The notes under the pieces: model-generated
What the model saw: the letters and a program-made list of their open reading frames with translations, nothing else
The model's database searches: none
Told to the model about the DNA's origin: nothing
In this document: piece after piece, positions 35,979 through 43,847 of the stretch
How the letters are laid out: every line of letters starts with the position of its first letter
Numbering within the stretch: the stretch's first letter is position 1
Source of the DNA: Arachidicoccus terrestris
GTDB taxonomy: Bacteria; Bacteroidota; Bacteroidia; Chitinophagales; Chitinophagaceae
Direction of reading: 5' to 3'
NCBI RefSeq assembly: GCF_020042345.1
Contig: NZ_CP083387.1
Coordinates: forward strand, 1,054,001 to 1,118,000
Length of the DNA stretch: 64,000 bases
Program-made: the position numbers and the translations under genes

Positions 35979-37086
35979 AACCTAAATTTAATGTTCTTTA
36001 ATTTTTCCGGTCATGCTACTTAGCATTTCTGCTATCAATATGACTGGCTATTTTCTTAAAATTTCATTATTCATTCGCTCCTTATAATTTTTCAATTCGC
36101 TCTTCCTTTCTTCCAACAACTGCTTTTCAGTTGGCGGATACAGCTCAATTTCAATAAAAACCCTTGAAAATATACAATAATGGCGCTTTCCAAATCTCAT
36201 TCATAATACGCCATTTCCATAGTCCGGTTCCAATTCATCGGCAACAAACATGTAAGACATTTACCGTCATTTGCTTTATCTTTTCGTCCTGCTTTTCTTC
36301 AAAAATGCGTTTACTAATATGCTAATACATCGGTGTTGGTTGCTGGTCAGCAGCCGAATTGTATTGTCCTTGATTGGACAATGATCGCTTTTACATCTGC
36401 AATAATTGATTGCTTTACAAGCATTATCCTTTTTAACCGATTTAGTTGTAAATATACAAAAATCCTCTCATCGTGGCTTAATACCAACATCCAAATATTC
36501 AGATATCTTATGCAACATATTCCAGGAATACCACATATAAAAAACTACAGCAATTTAATTAATTATCAAACAGAAGATGGCGCACCCAAGATTCTGGCCT
36601 GATAAACCACCCCGCCTCATAGCCACTATTGCAGACGCGCCGTCGCTCCCTTTCCCGCTTTCAAATAGACATCTACGAAGGAAATAACTTCAAGAATCAA
36701 CAATAATCCGCATTATCAAACAGGACTTGTCCAGTTACTCTAACTTGTTGTAAGTAGGATTCTCGTTGCTTCGAAATTCGTTCTGTTTCAGCCAGGCAGA
36801 AAGCTGGTTGACATTCCGGCATTTGTAGCACTTTATATCAACACCGATTAGTGTGGTATAGAATACGCCGCGGCCTATACATGCATCCGCTACGAATCAA
36901 GAGATCTTCTGCACCGCAATACGCTACAGAAGTATGTAGGCATATACACTACCACCGATGAAACACATTTCATAAATGAATCTTCTTATGGCCTCATCCT
37001 GAGTTTTTCAGCCTTTCTTTCAGAAATATTATCTATATTCGAGTTGATAAATTGTATTACACCAATCAACTTGCATGCAATTATAA
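35979..37086. other. Decayed, mostly non-coding boundary region with gene scraps
   Basis: About 1.1 kb without a robust gene. It holds a 50-codon minus-strand frame at 36048-36200. At 36564-36593 lies a 30-base stretch matching the RhuM-like pseudogene start in 23 of 30 positions. A minus-strand frame near 36735-36860 reads CYKCRNVNQLSAWLKQNE but has no start. These look like remains of a former island next to the prophage. Confidence 0.45.
36048..36200 (-). CDS. Short charged hypothetical protein
   Basis: ATG at 36200, stop at 36048, 50 residues. The protein is highly charged and probably helical in its second half (TEKQLLEERKSELKNYKERM). It stands alone in a degraded stretch, so it may be a remnant. 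No family recognised. Confidence 0.25.
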   Translation of the reverse strand: MRFGKRHYCIFSRVFIEIELYPPTEKQLLEERKSELKNYKERMNNEILRK

Positions 37087-37641
37087 ATGAGACAACTTCG
37101 CCCTCTGATCATTATCGCCATTATGTCTAACCTGCTGACAATTGGCTTGTATAATTATGCTGCTAATCAACCGGGAGGCAGTGGCGCTTCATTTGCTTTT
37201 ATTCTATTGTGGATGCCTGCAGTTTGGGGCATCACTATAATTCTTACTATTTTTCTGATATTAAAGCGACGAAAGAGATTATTTGTAAACGGTACAACAA
37301 AATGGACAGTGGCAACATTGTTGTTTTGCACGCCTATCCCTTTGTATTTGAGCTATCGATTGACCCATCCAACACCAGAGACACTGCTTTCAGGAGGTTC
37401 ATATACTCCAAAAGACGGCAAAATATACAAATCTGAAAATTGGTATTATACATCTAACTACCGACAACGATATGTTGACATGTATTTCGTAGCAGATTCA
37501 ATAGAAGAAAGATCCAAAGGTGAAAATGCATATAAAAAAGACAGTACGTGGATATATTTCACAAGAACAGGCGACACGCTAAAGGTCGAAAATTACAAAA
37601 ATGGGCAGCTTATTTCATCTAAGCAATACGCAAATAAATAA
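37087..37641 (+). CDS. Hypothetical membrane protein
   Basis: A 184-residue protein with three predicted membrane segments in the first 100 residues (LIIIAIMSNLLTIGLYNYA, FILLWMPAVWGITIILTIFL, ATLLFCTPIPLYLSYRL) and a soluble C-terminal half rich in Tyr and Lys (YKSENWYYTSNYRQRYVDMY, WIYFTRTGDTLKVENYKNG). The last part resembles the MORN/antitoxin-type GDTLKVENYKNGQL repeats common in Bacteroidota proteins. It is an isolated gene beside HsdM and RhuM remnants. No function can be given. Confidence 0.6.
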   Translation: MRQLRPLIIIAIMSNLLTIGLYNYAANQPGGSGASFAFILLWMPAVWGITIILTIFLILKRRKRLFVNGTTKWTVATLLFCTPIPLYLSYRLTHPTPETLLSGGSYTPKDGKIYKSENWYYTSNYRQRYVDMYFVADSIEERSKGENAYKKDSTWIYFTRTGDTLKVENYKNGQLISSKQYANK

Positions 37642-37723
37642 CTGCACCCAACAACAATAAACAAGATGTCAAAGGCAAGAGTCTGATGAGCCAAGTTTAT
37701 GAGAAGCCAAACGGTAAGTGTTA

Positions 37724-37951
37724 ATGGCAGAAAATTTTCAAACACTTATAGATTATTTCAAGCGTGAAGTAATACCACATATGCCAGAGGCTTGGATTAA
37801 TATTGATACCGTGAAGATTGGTTATGAGATATCTTTTAATAAATACTTTTACAAGCATACGCCTTTACGTAGTATTGAGGCAGTAAAGAAAGAGCTTTTA
37901 GCTTTGGAAAATCAAGCTGACGGGGTACTACAGGAGATTTTAAAACATTAA
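37724..37951 (+). pseudogene. hsdM: C-terminal fragment of a type I restriction methylase (HsdM)
   Basis: From the ATG at 37724 the 75 residues read DYFKREVIPHMPEAWIN, KIGYEISFNKYFYKHTPLRS and a helical tail with LLALENQADGVLQEIL. This is the characteristic end of HsdM methylases, where VLPHVPDAWID and VGYEIPFTRHFY are usual. All catalytic parts (SAM site, NPPF) are missing upstream, where the hypothetical membrane gene stands instead. It is therefore a remnant of a deleted type I restriction-modification locus. The RhuM-like pseudogene follows three bases later, an order often seen in such loci. Confidence 0.75.
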
Positions 37952-37954
37952 ATA

Positions 37955-38464
37955 ATGGAACAAGAAAGTAATATCATTATATATCAGACAGAAGACGGCG
38001 TCACTAAGATCGAAACCAGACTGGAGGATGAAACGGTTTAGCTAACTCAAGCACAGCTATGCGAATTGTTCCAAAATCAAAGGCAACGATTAGTGAACAT
38101 ATTAAACACATATTTGAAGAAGGGGAACTACAAGAAGAAGTGGTTGTTCGGAAATTCCGAACAACCACTCAACATGGTGCCATTGAGGGAAAGACGCAAA
38201 AGCGGGAAGTGAGATATTACAATCTGGACGTGATTATCTCGGTAGGCTATCGAGTCAAAAGTCTTCAAGGAACGAAATTTCGCCAATGGGCAACGGCAAG
38301 GCTGCATGAATACATTGTTAAAGGGTTCACAATGAACGATGAACTACTGAAACAAGCAGGTGCGGCAATTATTTTGATGAATTATTGACTCGAATCAGGG
38401 GTATATGGTCATCGGAAAAGGTATTGATTATGATCCTAAGAGATCAAGGCATAAGACATTGTAA
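37955..38464 (+). pseudogene. rhuM: RhuM/virulence-protein-like pseudogene
   Basis: An ATG at 37955 starts MEQESNIIIYQTEDGVTKIE, the standard RhuM opening. In place of the conserved Trp of VWLTQAQL there is a TAG (38039-38041). A one-base deletion after CELFQ (near 38073) then shifts the frame; the continuing frame reads KATISEHIKHIFEEGEL, REVRYYNLDVIISVGYRV and FRQWATARLHEYIVKGF. Another shift follows near 38370 (NYFDELLTRIRGIWSSEKV), then an internal loss before IDYDPKRSRH. The gene is thus clearly dead. RhuM-like genes are often embedded between type I restriction genes; their role is not settled. Confidence 0.85.
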
Positions 38465-38619
38465 ATCACTCTATTAATGTCATAAAAAAGGAAATGATCC
38501 AAATCGGCCATTTCCTTAAGCGGAGAGTGAGGGATTATCACACCGCCATAATATTTTCTATAAATGCTTTATATACAACTATTTGCGTGCCTGTTTACTT
38601 GTTTGAATTTCCATATTTT

Positions 38620-39423
38620 TTAATCGTTTCCGTTTTTTGTACCCATTTGATCATACCAATTCAATTGAAAATCGAAAGCGTCTTCGCCGGTTTCCATCAC
38701 CCTGCGATATCCAGCTACTGTATTAATTTTCAAGTCTTTATTTTTAGCCGACTTCCTATCGAAGAAAAGCCAGACAACAAGTTCTTTCATAGTCGCATAA
38801 TCTTCGTTTAGCATATTCCGTTTGACAGAATCAGCTATGTGTGCCATTGTTACTTTCAGAACGTTTGTATCCCTAACGGACGGGGCAACGTATGCGTAAA
38901 TATCCTTTTGCTGATTGTCCGAAAAATCCAGCCTGGCAATACCATAAGGTGCCGGTTCGTAGTGAACTTTATGGGTTGCCTTTTGCAAAAGATCGGTTTG
39001 GGGATATACTATGCTATATTCATCCACGCCAGTGCCAACGGTAGTTAAATAGGATCCAATTGTATTAGACAGTAGTTTTTCCTCACGCGCCGATTGCTGA
39101 TCCCAGAACAACCAAACCTTTACTTGCTGATCGTCCTCCCGTTCATAGTCAGGTAAGGCATCTTTTACCGAATCCGCTATGTGGGACATAGTCTCCCGCA
39201 ACTGCAACGTGTCCTGTATGCTTGTGTCGATCTTGACATACACTTGCATTAGTTTATTTGATTCCCTGTATCTGATCACATCATAAGGTGCAGGATCGGG
39301 GGTCATCATTGAGCCACCGATTGCAGCAATTATGAAAATTCCAAGTAAAATAAAGACCGTATAAAAAAGAACTTTAAACCACTTAGGTTTATTTTTCAAA
39401 TTATTTTCGCCCATCTTTCCCAT
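38620..39423 (-). CDS. Unknown membrane-anchored protein with a duplicated domain
   Basis: A 267-residue protein with one membrane segment near residues 17-38 (VLFYTVFILLGIFIIAAIGG). Two copies of an about 85-residue domain follow. Copy 1 has PAPYDVIRYRES, LRETMSHIADSVKDALPD and VKVWLFWDQQSAREEKLLSN. Copy 2 has PAPYGIARLDFSD, LKVTMAHIADSVKRNMLNE and LVVWLFFDRKSAKNKDLKIN. The pattern (HIADSVK, VWLFxDxxSA) suggests a soluble fold acting on the outer face of the membrane. I know no family. The gene lies between the degraded island and the prophage repressor, so it may be host or phage cargo. Confidence 0.6.
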   Translation of the reverse strand: MGKMGENNLKNKPKWFKVLFYTVFILLGIFIIAAIGGSMMTPDPAPYDVIRYRESNKLMQVYVKIDTSIQDTLQLRETMSHIADSVKDALPDYEREDDQQVKVWLFWDQQSAREEKLLSNTIGSYLTTVGTGVDEYSIVYPQTDLLQKATHKVHYEPAPYGIARLDFSDNQQKDIYAYVAPSVRDTNVLKVTMAHIADSVKRNMLNEDYATMKELVVWLFFDRKSAKNKDLKINTVAGYRRVMETGEDAFDFQLNWYDQMGTKNGND

Positions 39424-39580
39424 AGCAATTATTTTAATTCGTTTGTAATCAGCTGTAGCCCTACATTTGCGCCCTATTTTGAACTAAACAACTGGGAACT
39501 AGCTTACTGACTAACTGATTTTCCATTATTCCGATCTAGCGTAAATGCGTTAATCCGACGCTTAATTTATGAACGTGCGC

Positions 39581-39976
39581 CTATGCCCCTTTTACCCTTG
39601 GGACTGGTTTTTTGTGCGATACACCGTCCATGTCCTGTGTGCGTTCCGCCAATTCTCTTTTTAAGCGTTGAATTTCAGCGATTTGCATATCAATGATTGC
39701 GTTTTTATCATCAACAATTGTCTTGTAGTTTTCAATTACTTGATCTTTCAACCGCAATAACTCTTCAAAATGGCCTGGGACCTTTTCCGCATCCGCATCC
39801 TTTTTAATGGAAGTAGTTCCATTAAAGTAGTCAATCAGTTGTTGCAAATCTTTAGGCTTGGGCAATCCCTTGCCTTGCTTCCATTTAGCCATTCTATCAT
39901 ACGGTATTCCAGTATTCCTAGACACTTCCTTAAGGTTTAAGGAAGATAATTTCTCAATAGCTTTTTCTGGGGTCAT
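39581..39976 (-). CDS. Phage repressor-like helix-turn-helix protein
   Basis: A 131-residue protein. Residues 1-55 form an XRE-like helix-turn-helix (AIEKLSSLNLKEVSRNTGIP, YDRMAKWKQGKGLPKPKDL). Residues about 70-120 are a long charged coiled coil (HFEELLRLKDQVIENYKTIV, IIDMQIAEIQRLKRELAE) suited to dimerisation. It has no LexA-type protease domain. It is divergent from the early small gene at 40065, with three nested inverted repeats between them, the standard lysogeny switch layout. It is the leftmost gene that I can firmly place in the prophage. Confidence 0.8.
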   Translation of the reverse strand: MTPEKAIEKLSSLNLKEVSRNTGIPYDRMAKWKQGKGLPKPKDLQQLIDYFNGTTSIKKDADAEKVPGHFEELLRLKDQVIENYKTIVDDKNAIIDMQIAEIQRLKRELAERTQDMDGVSHKKPVPRVKGA

Positions 39977-39995
39977 CTAATATTTTTTAAAAAAC

Positions 39996-40056
39996 TTCCA
40001 AATAAATTTGGAACTATGGAACAAGTTCCTATCTTTGTGTCACACAACGACACAAA
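39996..40056 (+). promoter_or_regulatory. Prophage early promoter with three nested operator-like inverted repeats
   Basis: TTTG at 40007-40010 and TATCTTTG at 40030-40037, spaced 19 bases, fit the Bacteroidota -33/-7 pair. Three perfect inverted repeats cover it: TTCCAAA-4-TTTGGAA (39996-40013), GGAACT-8-AGTTCC (40010-40029) and TTTGTGTC-7-GACACAAA (40034-40056). They overlap the -33 box, the spacer, and the -7 box with the start site respectively, as expected for repressor control. Confidence 0.7.
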
Positions 40057-40064
40057 TAAAACCA

Positions 40065-40283
40065 ATGCGCGAAGATATGATAAAAACTAAATATGACAGC
40101 GTGAGGGCATTAATTATAAAGAACCTTAGTGAAGAAACTAGTCTTTCGCCCTCATTTGTCCGTCAGGCCATAAGGGGAGATCGTGACAGTGAATCCGCTG
40201 AAAAGATCAAAAAGGAATATAAAAAGCGTTACGCTACCGTGACAGCTGCTTTAGGTAACCCAACATCAGTTAAATCCAGATAA
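40065..40283 (+). CDS. Small phage early DNA-binding-like protein
   Basis: I start at the ATG at 40065; the TTG at 40008 would lie inside the promoter and operator. The 72-residue product is basic and contains a probable helix-turn-helix (IKNLSEETSLSPSFVRQAIR, GDRDSESAEKIKKEYKKRYA). Its place as the first rightward gene opposite the repressor suggests a Cro- or excisionase-like role. That is an inference. Confidence 0.6.
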   Translation: MREDMIKTKYDSVRALIIKNLSEETSLSPSFVRQAIRGDRDSESAEKIKKEYKKRYATVTAALGNPTSVKSR

Positions 40284-40292
40284 ACCTTTTAT

Positions 40293-40514
40293 ATGTCTCT
40301 CTATACCTCAATATCAGACAAAGAATTATCAAACGAATTAAGGGGCTTGCGAATGCACCTTGAAGGGTTTTCTAATAGGAAGACTTTGGAAGTATTGAGT
40401 GAGGTAGAGCGGCGGTTAAGGCGCGGTCTGGATGTTCCGGATAAGCCAAAGACTAAAAAGGAGCAACGGGAAGAAGCTTACCAGGCGGCTTTAGCAAAAC
40501 ACCTGTTTGCATAG
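40293..40514 (+). CDS. Small phage early protein, unknown
   Basis: A 73-residue, charged, probably all-helical protein (SDKELSNELRGLRMHLEGF, RKTLEVLSEVERRLRRGL) with a basic Lys-rich middle. It starts 9 bases after the preceding gene and belongs to the early operon. No family recognised. Confidence 0.55.
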   Translation: MSLYTSISDKELSNELRGLRMHLEGFSNRKTLEVLSEVERRLRRGLDVPDKPKTKKEQREEAYQAALAKHLFA

Positions 40515-40548
40515 GTAATTCTATTGTATTCCATCAAAACCATTTCAC

Positions 40549-40800
40549 ATGAATTTTCAGGACGTAAGCATCGGGTTAGAGGTTGTCAGATCTAAAGGGA
40601 TCCCATTTGTCGGCGACAGGGGAACGGTTGTCGACTTTGACCACATTAATGACCGTGTTCGTGTAGCGTGGGAAGATAGAAATGCAACCTGGGTATTCCC
40701 TAATGTGATTGAGCCGACCAGTAAGCCCTATAAGGTAGCATCGGTATATATGGATAAGATAAAGAAACCTGCTTTTCATTGGGTTTACAAGGCTTTATAG
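40549..40800 (+). CDS. Small phage protein with SH3/KOW-like beta fold
   Basis: An 83-residue protein. The segment VGDRGTVVDFDHINDRVRVA followed by WEDRNATWVFPNVIEP resembles small SH3-like or KOW-type beta barrels that bind nucleic acid or proteins. This is only a pattern judgement. Early operon position. Confidence 0.5.
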   Translation: MNFQDVSIGLEVVRSKGIPFVGDRGTVVDFDHINDRVRVAWEDRNATWVFPNVIEPTSKPYKVASVYMDKIKKPAFHWVYKAL

Positions 40801-40830
40801 TTAATCACCATTTCACCAAACCAAATTAAA

Positions 40831-40956
40831 ATGAAGAAAGCATTGATCGTAATGGCTACTATTTATGTGGTCCCAATGATTGTATTTCTGATCTGGATTG
40901 TCCGGAACTACAGAAAGGCGAAGAAAATGGATCATGACGACTGGAAAGGAATTTAA
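40831..40956 (+). CDS. 41-residue single-pass membrane peptide
   Basis: ATG at 40831, TAA at 40954-40956. A hydrophobic segment (IVMATIYVVPMIVFLIWIV) is followed by a basic stretch (RNYRKAKK) and an acidic tail, so the C-terminus should be cytoplasmic. Tight packing among phage genes supports it. Function unknown. Confidence 0.5.
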   Translation: MKKALIVMATIYVVPMIVFLIWIVRNYRKAKKMDHDDWKGI

Positions 40957-41035
40957 AAATATTCACACAAACAATGGAGAAACAGGCGGGACCTATTTCT
41001 ATAGGTCCCAATAATCCCCAAAACACAAAGTAATT

Positions 41036-41578
41036 ATGGCTAAATACCATCTGATAACAAAAAACGGCGAATTCGTCAGCGCATCCAAGGATGTCAAGGA
41101 ACAATATACATTCAATTCAATTACGGGTAACCTGGTGCGGATCACCACGGACCAAAACAAATATGGCAAGATCCTAAAGCTTCACATGATTAGCGAATCT
41201 GAATACTGGATTATTAGCATGTTCGTAAATTCCCGCGCTGCCTTTGCCTTCCTTATGACGGTCCCTAACATTTGGCTGTCTGACCCGTTCACTATCACCA
41301 TTGGCAAAAACACATCTACAGGGAAAGACCATCTATCAATAATGCAAGGGCGTTGGTCCCGCAAGTGGTTTACAAATTGGCCCAGCCCTTTGCCGGGACT
41401 GGCGGAGCAAAAGTCCGAATACATATTTGACTACATGGTTAACGAGATCATGCCCGCACTGGACCTACTGCCTAACCCCTACCCTTATAATATCTGGTAT
41501 TCGCCGCCATCCAGAGCAACCGTTTACGGCGGCTACTTTGACCCAAGAAAATCTAAGGTCCGTAAATCCCAAATTTGA
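41036..41578 (+). CDS. Phage protein, paralogue of the SSB-tailed protein two genes downstream
   Basis: A 180-residue protein whose middle resembles the protein at 41817-42467: FNSITGNLVRIT against FNKLSGVHLVKIT, YWIISMFVNSRAAFAF against YFVLETWLNSSYARGFF, and LLPNPYPYN against STPNPFPNH. This copy lacks an acidic C-terminal tail and ends in a basic peptide (FDPRKSKVRKSQI). The pattern suggests a beta-barrel single-stranded-DNA-binding family, with this copy as a partner or variant. It ends by overlapping the next start (TGATG). Function not proven. Confidence 0.55.
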   Translation: MAKYHLITKNGEFVSASKDVKEQYTFNSITGNLVRITTDQNKYGKILKLHMISESEYWIISMFVNSRAAFAFLMTVPNIWLSDPFTITIGKNTSTGKDHLSIMQGRWSRKWFTNWPSPLPGLAEQKSEYIFDYMVNEIMPALDLLPNPYPYNIWYSPPSRATVYGGYFDPRKSKVRKSQI

Positions 41579-41826
41579 TGGAAGGCGATAAGGTCTATCT
41601 GGTTAATGACCAGGTCACAGTTAAACGGGTAATAGATGGACGGGCCGCAGATCTGGTTACAGTAGTTGCCGATCACCTAAATGTTCTGATCGTGGCAAAT
41701 GAAGCGGGGGTCCGGTTTTCTGTGAAACTAGCAAATACCACTTATGTAAATCCATATAATTCAGTAAGAATCAAGCAAAAGAAAATAATCATCAAAAAAA
41801 CTAAAATCAAAATCGTATGCCTTTAG
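41578..41826 (+). CDS. Small phage beta-rich protein, unknown
   Basis: The ATG at 41578 overlaps the upstream stop. The 82-residue product looks like a small SH3-like barrel (MEGDKVYLVNDQVTVKRVID, LVTVVADHLNVLIVANEAGV) with a very basic C-terminus (IKQKKIIIKKTKIK), which suits nucleic-acid binding. Its end overlaps the next gene by 10 bases. It separates the two related proteins in one coupled operon. Confidence 0.55.
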   Translation: MEGDKVYLVNDQVTVKRVIDGRAADLVTVVADHLNVLIVANEAGVRFSVKLANTTYVNPYNSVRIKQKKIIIKKTKIKIVCL

Positions 41827-42467
41827 AATTAACACAATCCCGCCGCCGAAACCTTTCAATTCAGGAAGGCTTTATGCGGGAACGCTTGGAAGATGGGACA
41901 ATTAACCAGTTCAACAAATTGTCTGGCGTCCATTTGGTAAAGATCACATTCCGCAAAGTGGAATCAAAAGAAGACGGCCGATATATCGGCGACGTGATCC
42001 AGTTCCATTTGATTGATGCCACAGACTATTTTGTCTTAGAAACGTGGCTAAATAGTTCATACGCCCGTGGCTTCTTTCAGGTAATGGCAAGCTTTGAAGT
42101 CGGTCACGAATCAAGGTGGGCTACACTTCAATACACCCGAAATGAGAAAAAGAAGGCGTATCTGAACATTTACCAGTACGGGGAACAATTACCTTGGTCC
42201 TATACACGTGATAATATGCAAGACTGCCCCCCATTAGACGTGTCAACTGGTCCTGGCGGAAAGACAATCTACAATTCAGATTTACAGGACGCCTTCTTTC
42301 TTACGAAATTAGAAGCTGTGATCGCTGAATTGGAATCGACACCCAACCCCTTCCCTAACCATCCATTGTTTGAAAGCAGATCCGGAACGGCGCCGACCGA
42401 ATCACAAACGGTAAATACTGCACCGCCTGCCTATAGTGAACCGGAAGAAGACGACCTGCCATTCTAG
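41817..42467 (+). CDS. Candidate phage single-stranded-DNA-binding protein with SSB-like acidic tail
   Basis: A 216-residue protein. A globular N-terminal part of about 170 residues is followed by a low-complexity linker (SGTAPTESQTVNTAPPAYS) and a terminal EPEEDDLPF. The last residues follow the bacterial SSB rule of an acidic run ending in Pro-Phe, which docks DNA-replication partners. The globular part is not an obvious OB-fold by eye, but it alternates beta-type segments (HLVKITFRKV, IGDVIQFHLIDATDYFVLE). It is a paralogue of the 180-residue protein upstream and lies among replication genes. I judge SSB function likely but unproven. Confidence 0.6.
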   Translation: MPLELTQSRRRNLSIQEGFMRERLEDGTINQFNKLSGVHLVKITFRKVESKEDGRYIGDVIQFHLIDATDYFVLETWLNSSYARGFFQVMASFEVGHESRWATLQYTRNEKKKAYLNIYQYGEQLPWSYTRDNMQDCPPLDVSTGPGGKTIYNSDLQDAFFLTKLEAVIAELESTPNPFPNHPLFESRSGTAPTESQTVNTAPPAYSEPEEDDLPF

Positions 42468-42514
42468 TCACTGCACACCGCTAACCAGATTTTTAATCTT
42501 CAATATCAAATAAA

Positions 42515-42775
42515 ATGAAATTCCATACAAAAACAATTGCCTGTGGGCTTTTACTAATACACCTGATTGCTATTGTATTTTTTGTTTATCAGGCGTTCAC
42601 TACCGAATATGGTATAGTCCTGCCAAGTTTTATGTATAAGGTGACATTTTACCCAATGGTCTTTGATATCAATTTGGGTATTATCTGGGTCATTCTAAAT
42701 GCGATTATACGATCGCTTGAAAAGGAGGCCCCCAGCCGATGGAAAGACTGGGCCAGCAAACACAATAAAAGCTAA
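42515..42775 (+). CDS. Small phage membrane protein
   Basis: An 86-residue protein with two probable membrane segments (IACGLLLIHLIAIVFFVYQ and FDINLGIIWVILNAII) and a basic C-terminus. The orientation fits a small inner-membrane protein. It could modify the lysogen's envelope or be holin-like, but its early-operon place gives no clear answer. Confidence 0.5.
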   Translation: MKFHTKTIACGLLLIHLIAIVFFVYQAFTTEYGIVLPSFMYKVTFYPMVFDINLGIIWVILNAIIRSLEKEAPSRWKDWASKHNKS

Positions 42776-42805
42776 CAAATTTTAAACAAATCAACCTTTC
42801 CTAAA

Positions 42806-43588
42806 ATGAAAACAGAAAATTTAAGGAACAAAGCCGCCGCGATCTTACAGCTGGTATATACAAAATGTATGTTGGCCCAGCCATTTAAAATGCCTGAAAT
42901 GGTAAAGACCGTCGGCATATCTTCCAACGCCGGTACTATTATGCGCCGGTCGGGAATGATTAAAAAATTGGGCAATAAAGGTGATGCCGGTTCCTTGTAC
43001 CAATGGACGTATTACAAGCCTGCCGGATCCACAGAAGCAATTGATTCATTTGTCGCAGCCCTAAAAGCATACAGTGCCAACATGAAAAAGGAACTAGATG
43101 CAAAGCGTATGCAAAATTCAGTTGCCGAATTGAAAGCCTTCGGACCTGATGGGCAAAACACCCCGAATCCTGAACCAACACAAATTGACTTAGTTCAGGC
43201 AAAGGATGCCGCGGAATACATAAAAAATATTGCAGATCCTATAAGGAAAGTAGCCTTTGAACACTTTGAAAAGGAAAAGCAGGATCGCAGTAACAGAATG
43301 GCGCAACCCGATTTATTCACTGCTATTCAGGAATGGGGCGGCACTCAACCTGTGCGGGAATATGAAATTGTCCAGGTATTGAAATCTATTTGCAACGAAC
43401 TTAAGGGCATCAGGGCCAACTTGGAAAAGAAACCTGATCCGGTTGCGCCAGAAATGCCGGTGGAAATGTCCCGCAGCCCCTTTGATAGCCATATTGAAAA
43501 AATGAATATTGATCCTTTTGGAAAGTATTCTGAATCCCAACGAATTACCGAATCAAAACCAGTTGAAAATGAGCAATCAATTAATTGA
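42806..43588 (+). CDS. Phage protein with N-terminal winged-helix-like domain, unknown
   Basis: A 260-residue protein. The first 75 residues look like a winged helix (NLRNKAAAILQLVYTKCMLA, MVKTVGISSNAGTIMRRSGM, LYQWTYYKP). The middle is helical and charged (FEHFEKEKQDRSNRMAQPD), and the C-terminal 60 residues are Pro-rich and probably disordered. It could regulate or organise DNA replication. Its end overlaps the next small frame. Confidence 0.5.
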   Translation: MKTENLRNKAAAILQLVYTKCMLAQPFKMPEMVKTVGISSNAGTIMRRSGMIKKLGNKGDAGSLYQWTYYKPAGSTEAIDSFVAALKAYSANMKKELDAKRMQNSVAELKAFGPDGQNTPNPEPTQIDLVQAKDAAEYIKNIADPIRKVAFEHFEKEKQDRSNRMAQPDLFTAIQEWGGTQPVREYEIVQVLKSICNELKGIRANLEKKPDPVAPEMPVEMSRSPFDSHIEKMNIDPFGKYSESQRITESKPVENEQSIN

Positions 43589-43661
43589 TCTGGCGGTTAA
43601 AATTGCAGTTTGTGTGTTTGCTATGTATGCATTTTCTAACCCTCCAAAAAATCGGGCATGA
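43569..43661 (+). CDS. 30-residue hydrophobic peptide
   Basis: ATG at 43569 inside the end of the previous gene, TGA at 43659-43661. It has one hydrophobic helix (LIDLAVKIAVCVFAMYAF). It overlaps the next ATG by 4 bases, which suggests coupling. A very small gene, so confidence is low. Confidence 0.35.
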   Translation: MSNQLIDLAVKIAVCVFAMYAFSNPPKNRA

Positions 43662-43807
43662 AAAACACATCACCAATTTTACCAGCGACTTACTTCGTTT
43701 CTGTCGATCAGATCGTAAAACACTATCAGGCCCTTATTAAGTCATCACATGACAAAAAGGCCAATAAATTCCGACGGAAACGCCTACGGCAACTTACTGC
43801 CAAATAA
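43658..43807 (+). CDS. 49-residue basic phage peptide
   Basis: ATG at 43658 overlaps the previous stop (ATGA); TAA at 43805-43807. The C-terminal half is strongly basic (SSHDKKANKFRRKRLRQLTA), suggesting nucleic-acid binding. No family recognised. Confidence 0.4.
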   Translation: MKNTSPILPATYFVSVDQIVKHYQALIKSSHDKKANKFRRKRLRQLTAK

Positions 43808-43847
43808 TCACTTTCATTACCAATTACCAAATTTAAAATCCAGAAAA

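Noticed and set aside
36333-36602. 89-codon frame in the boundary region
   Set aside because: TTG-type or weak start, AT-rich drift-like composition, no domain pattern; only its last codons resemble a RhuM scrap.
39424-39580. Possible attachment site or tRNA at the prophage left end
   Set aside because: I looked for a tRNA-like fold or a repeated core and saw none; the right end is outside the window, so no attachment site can be supported.
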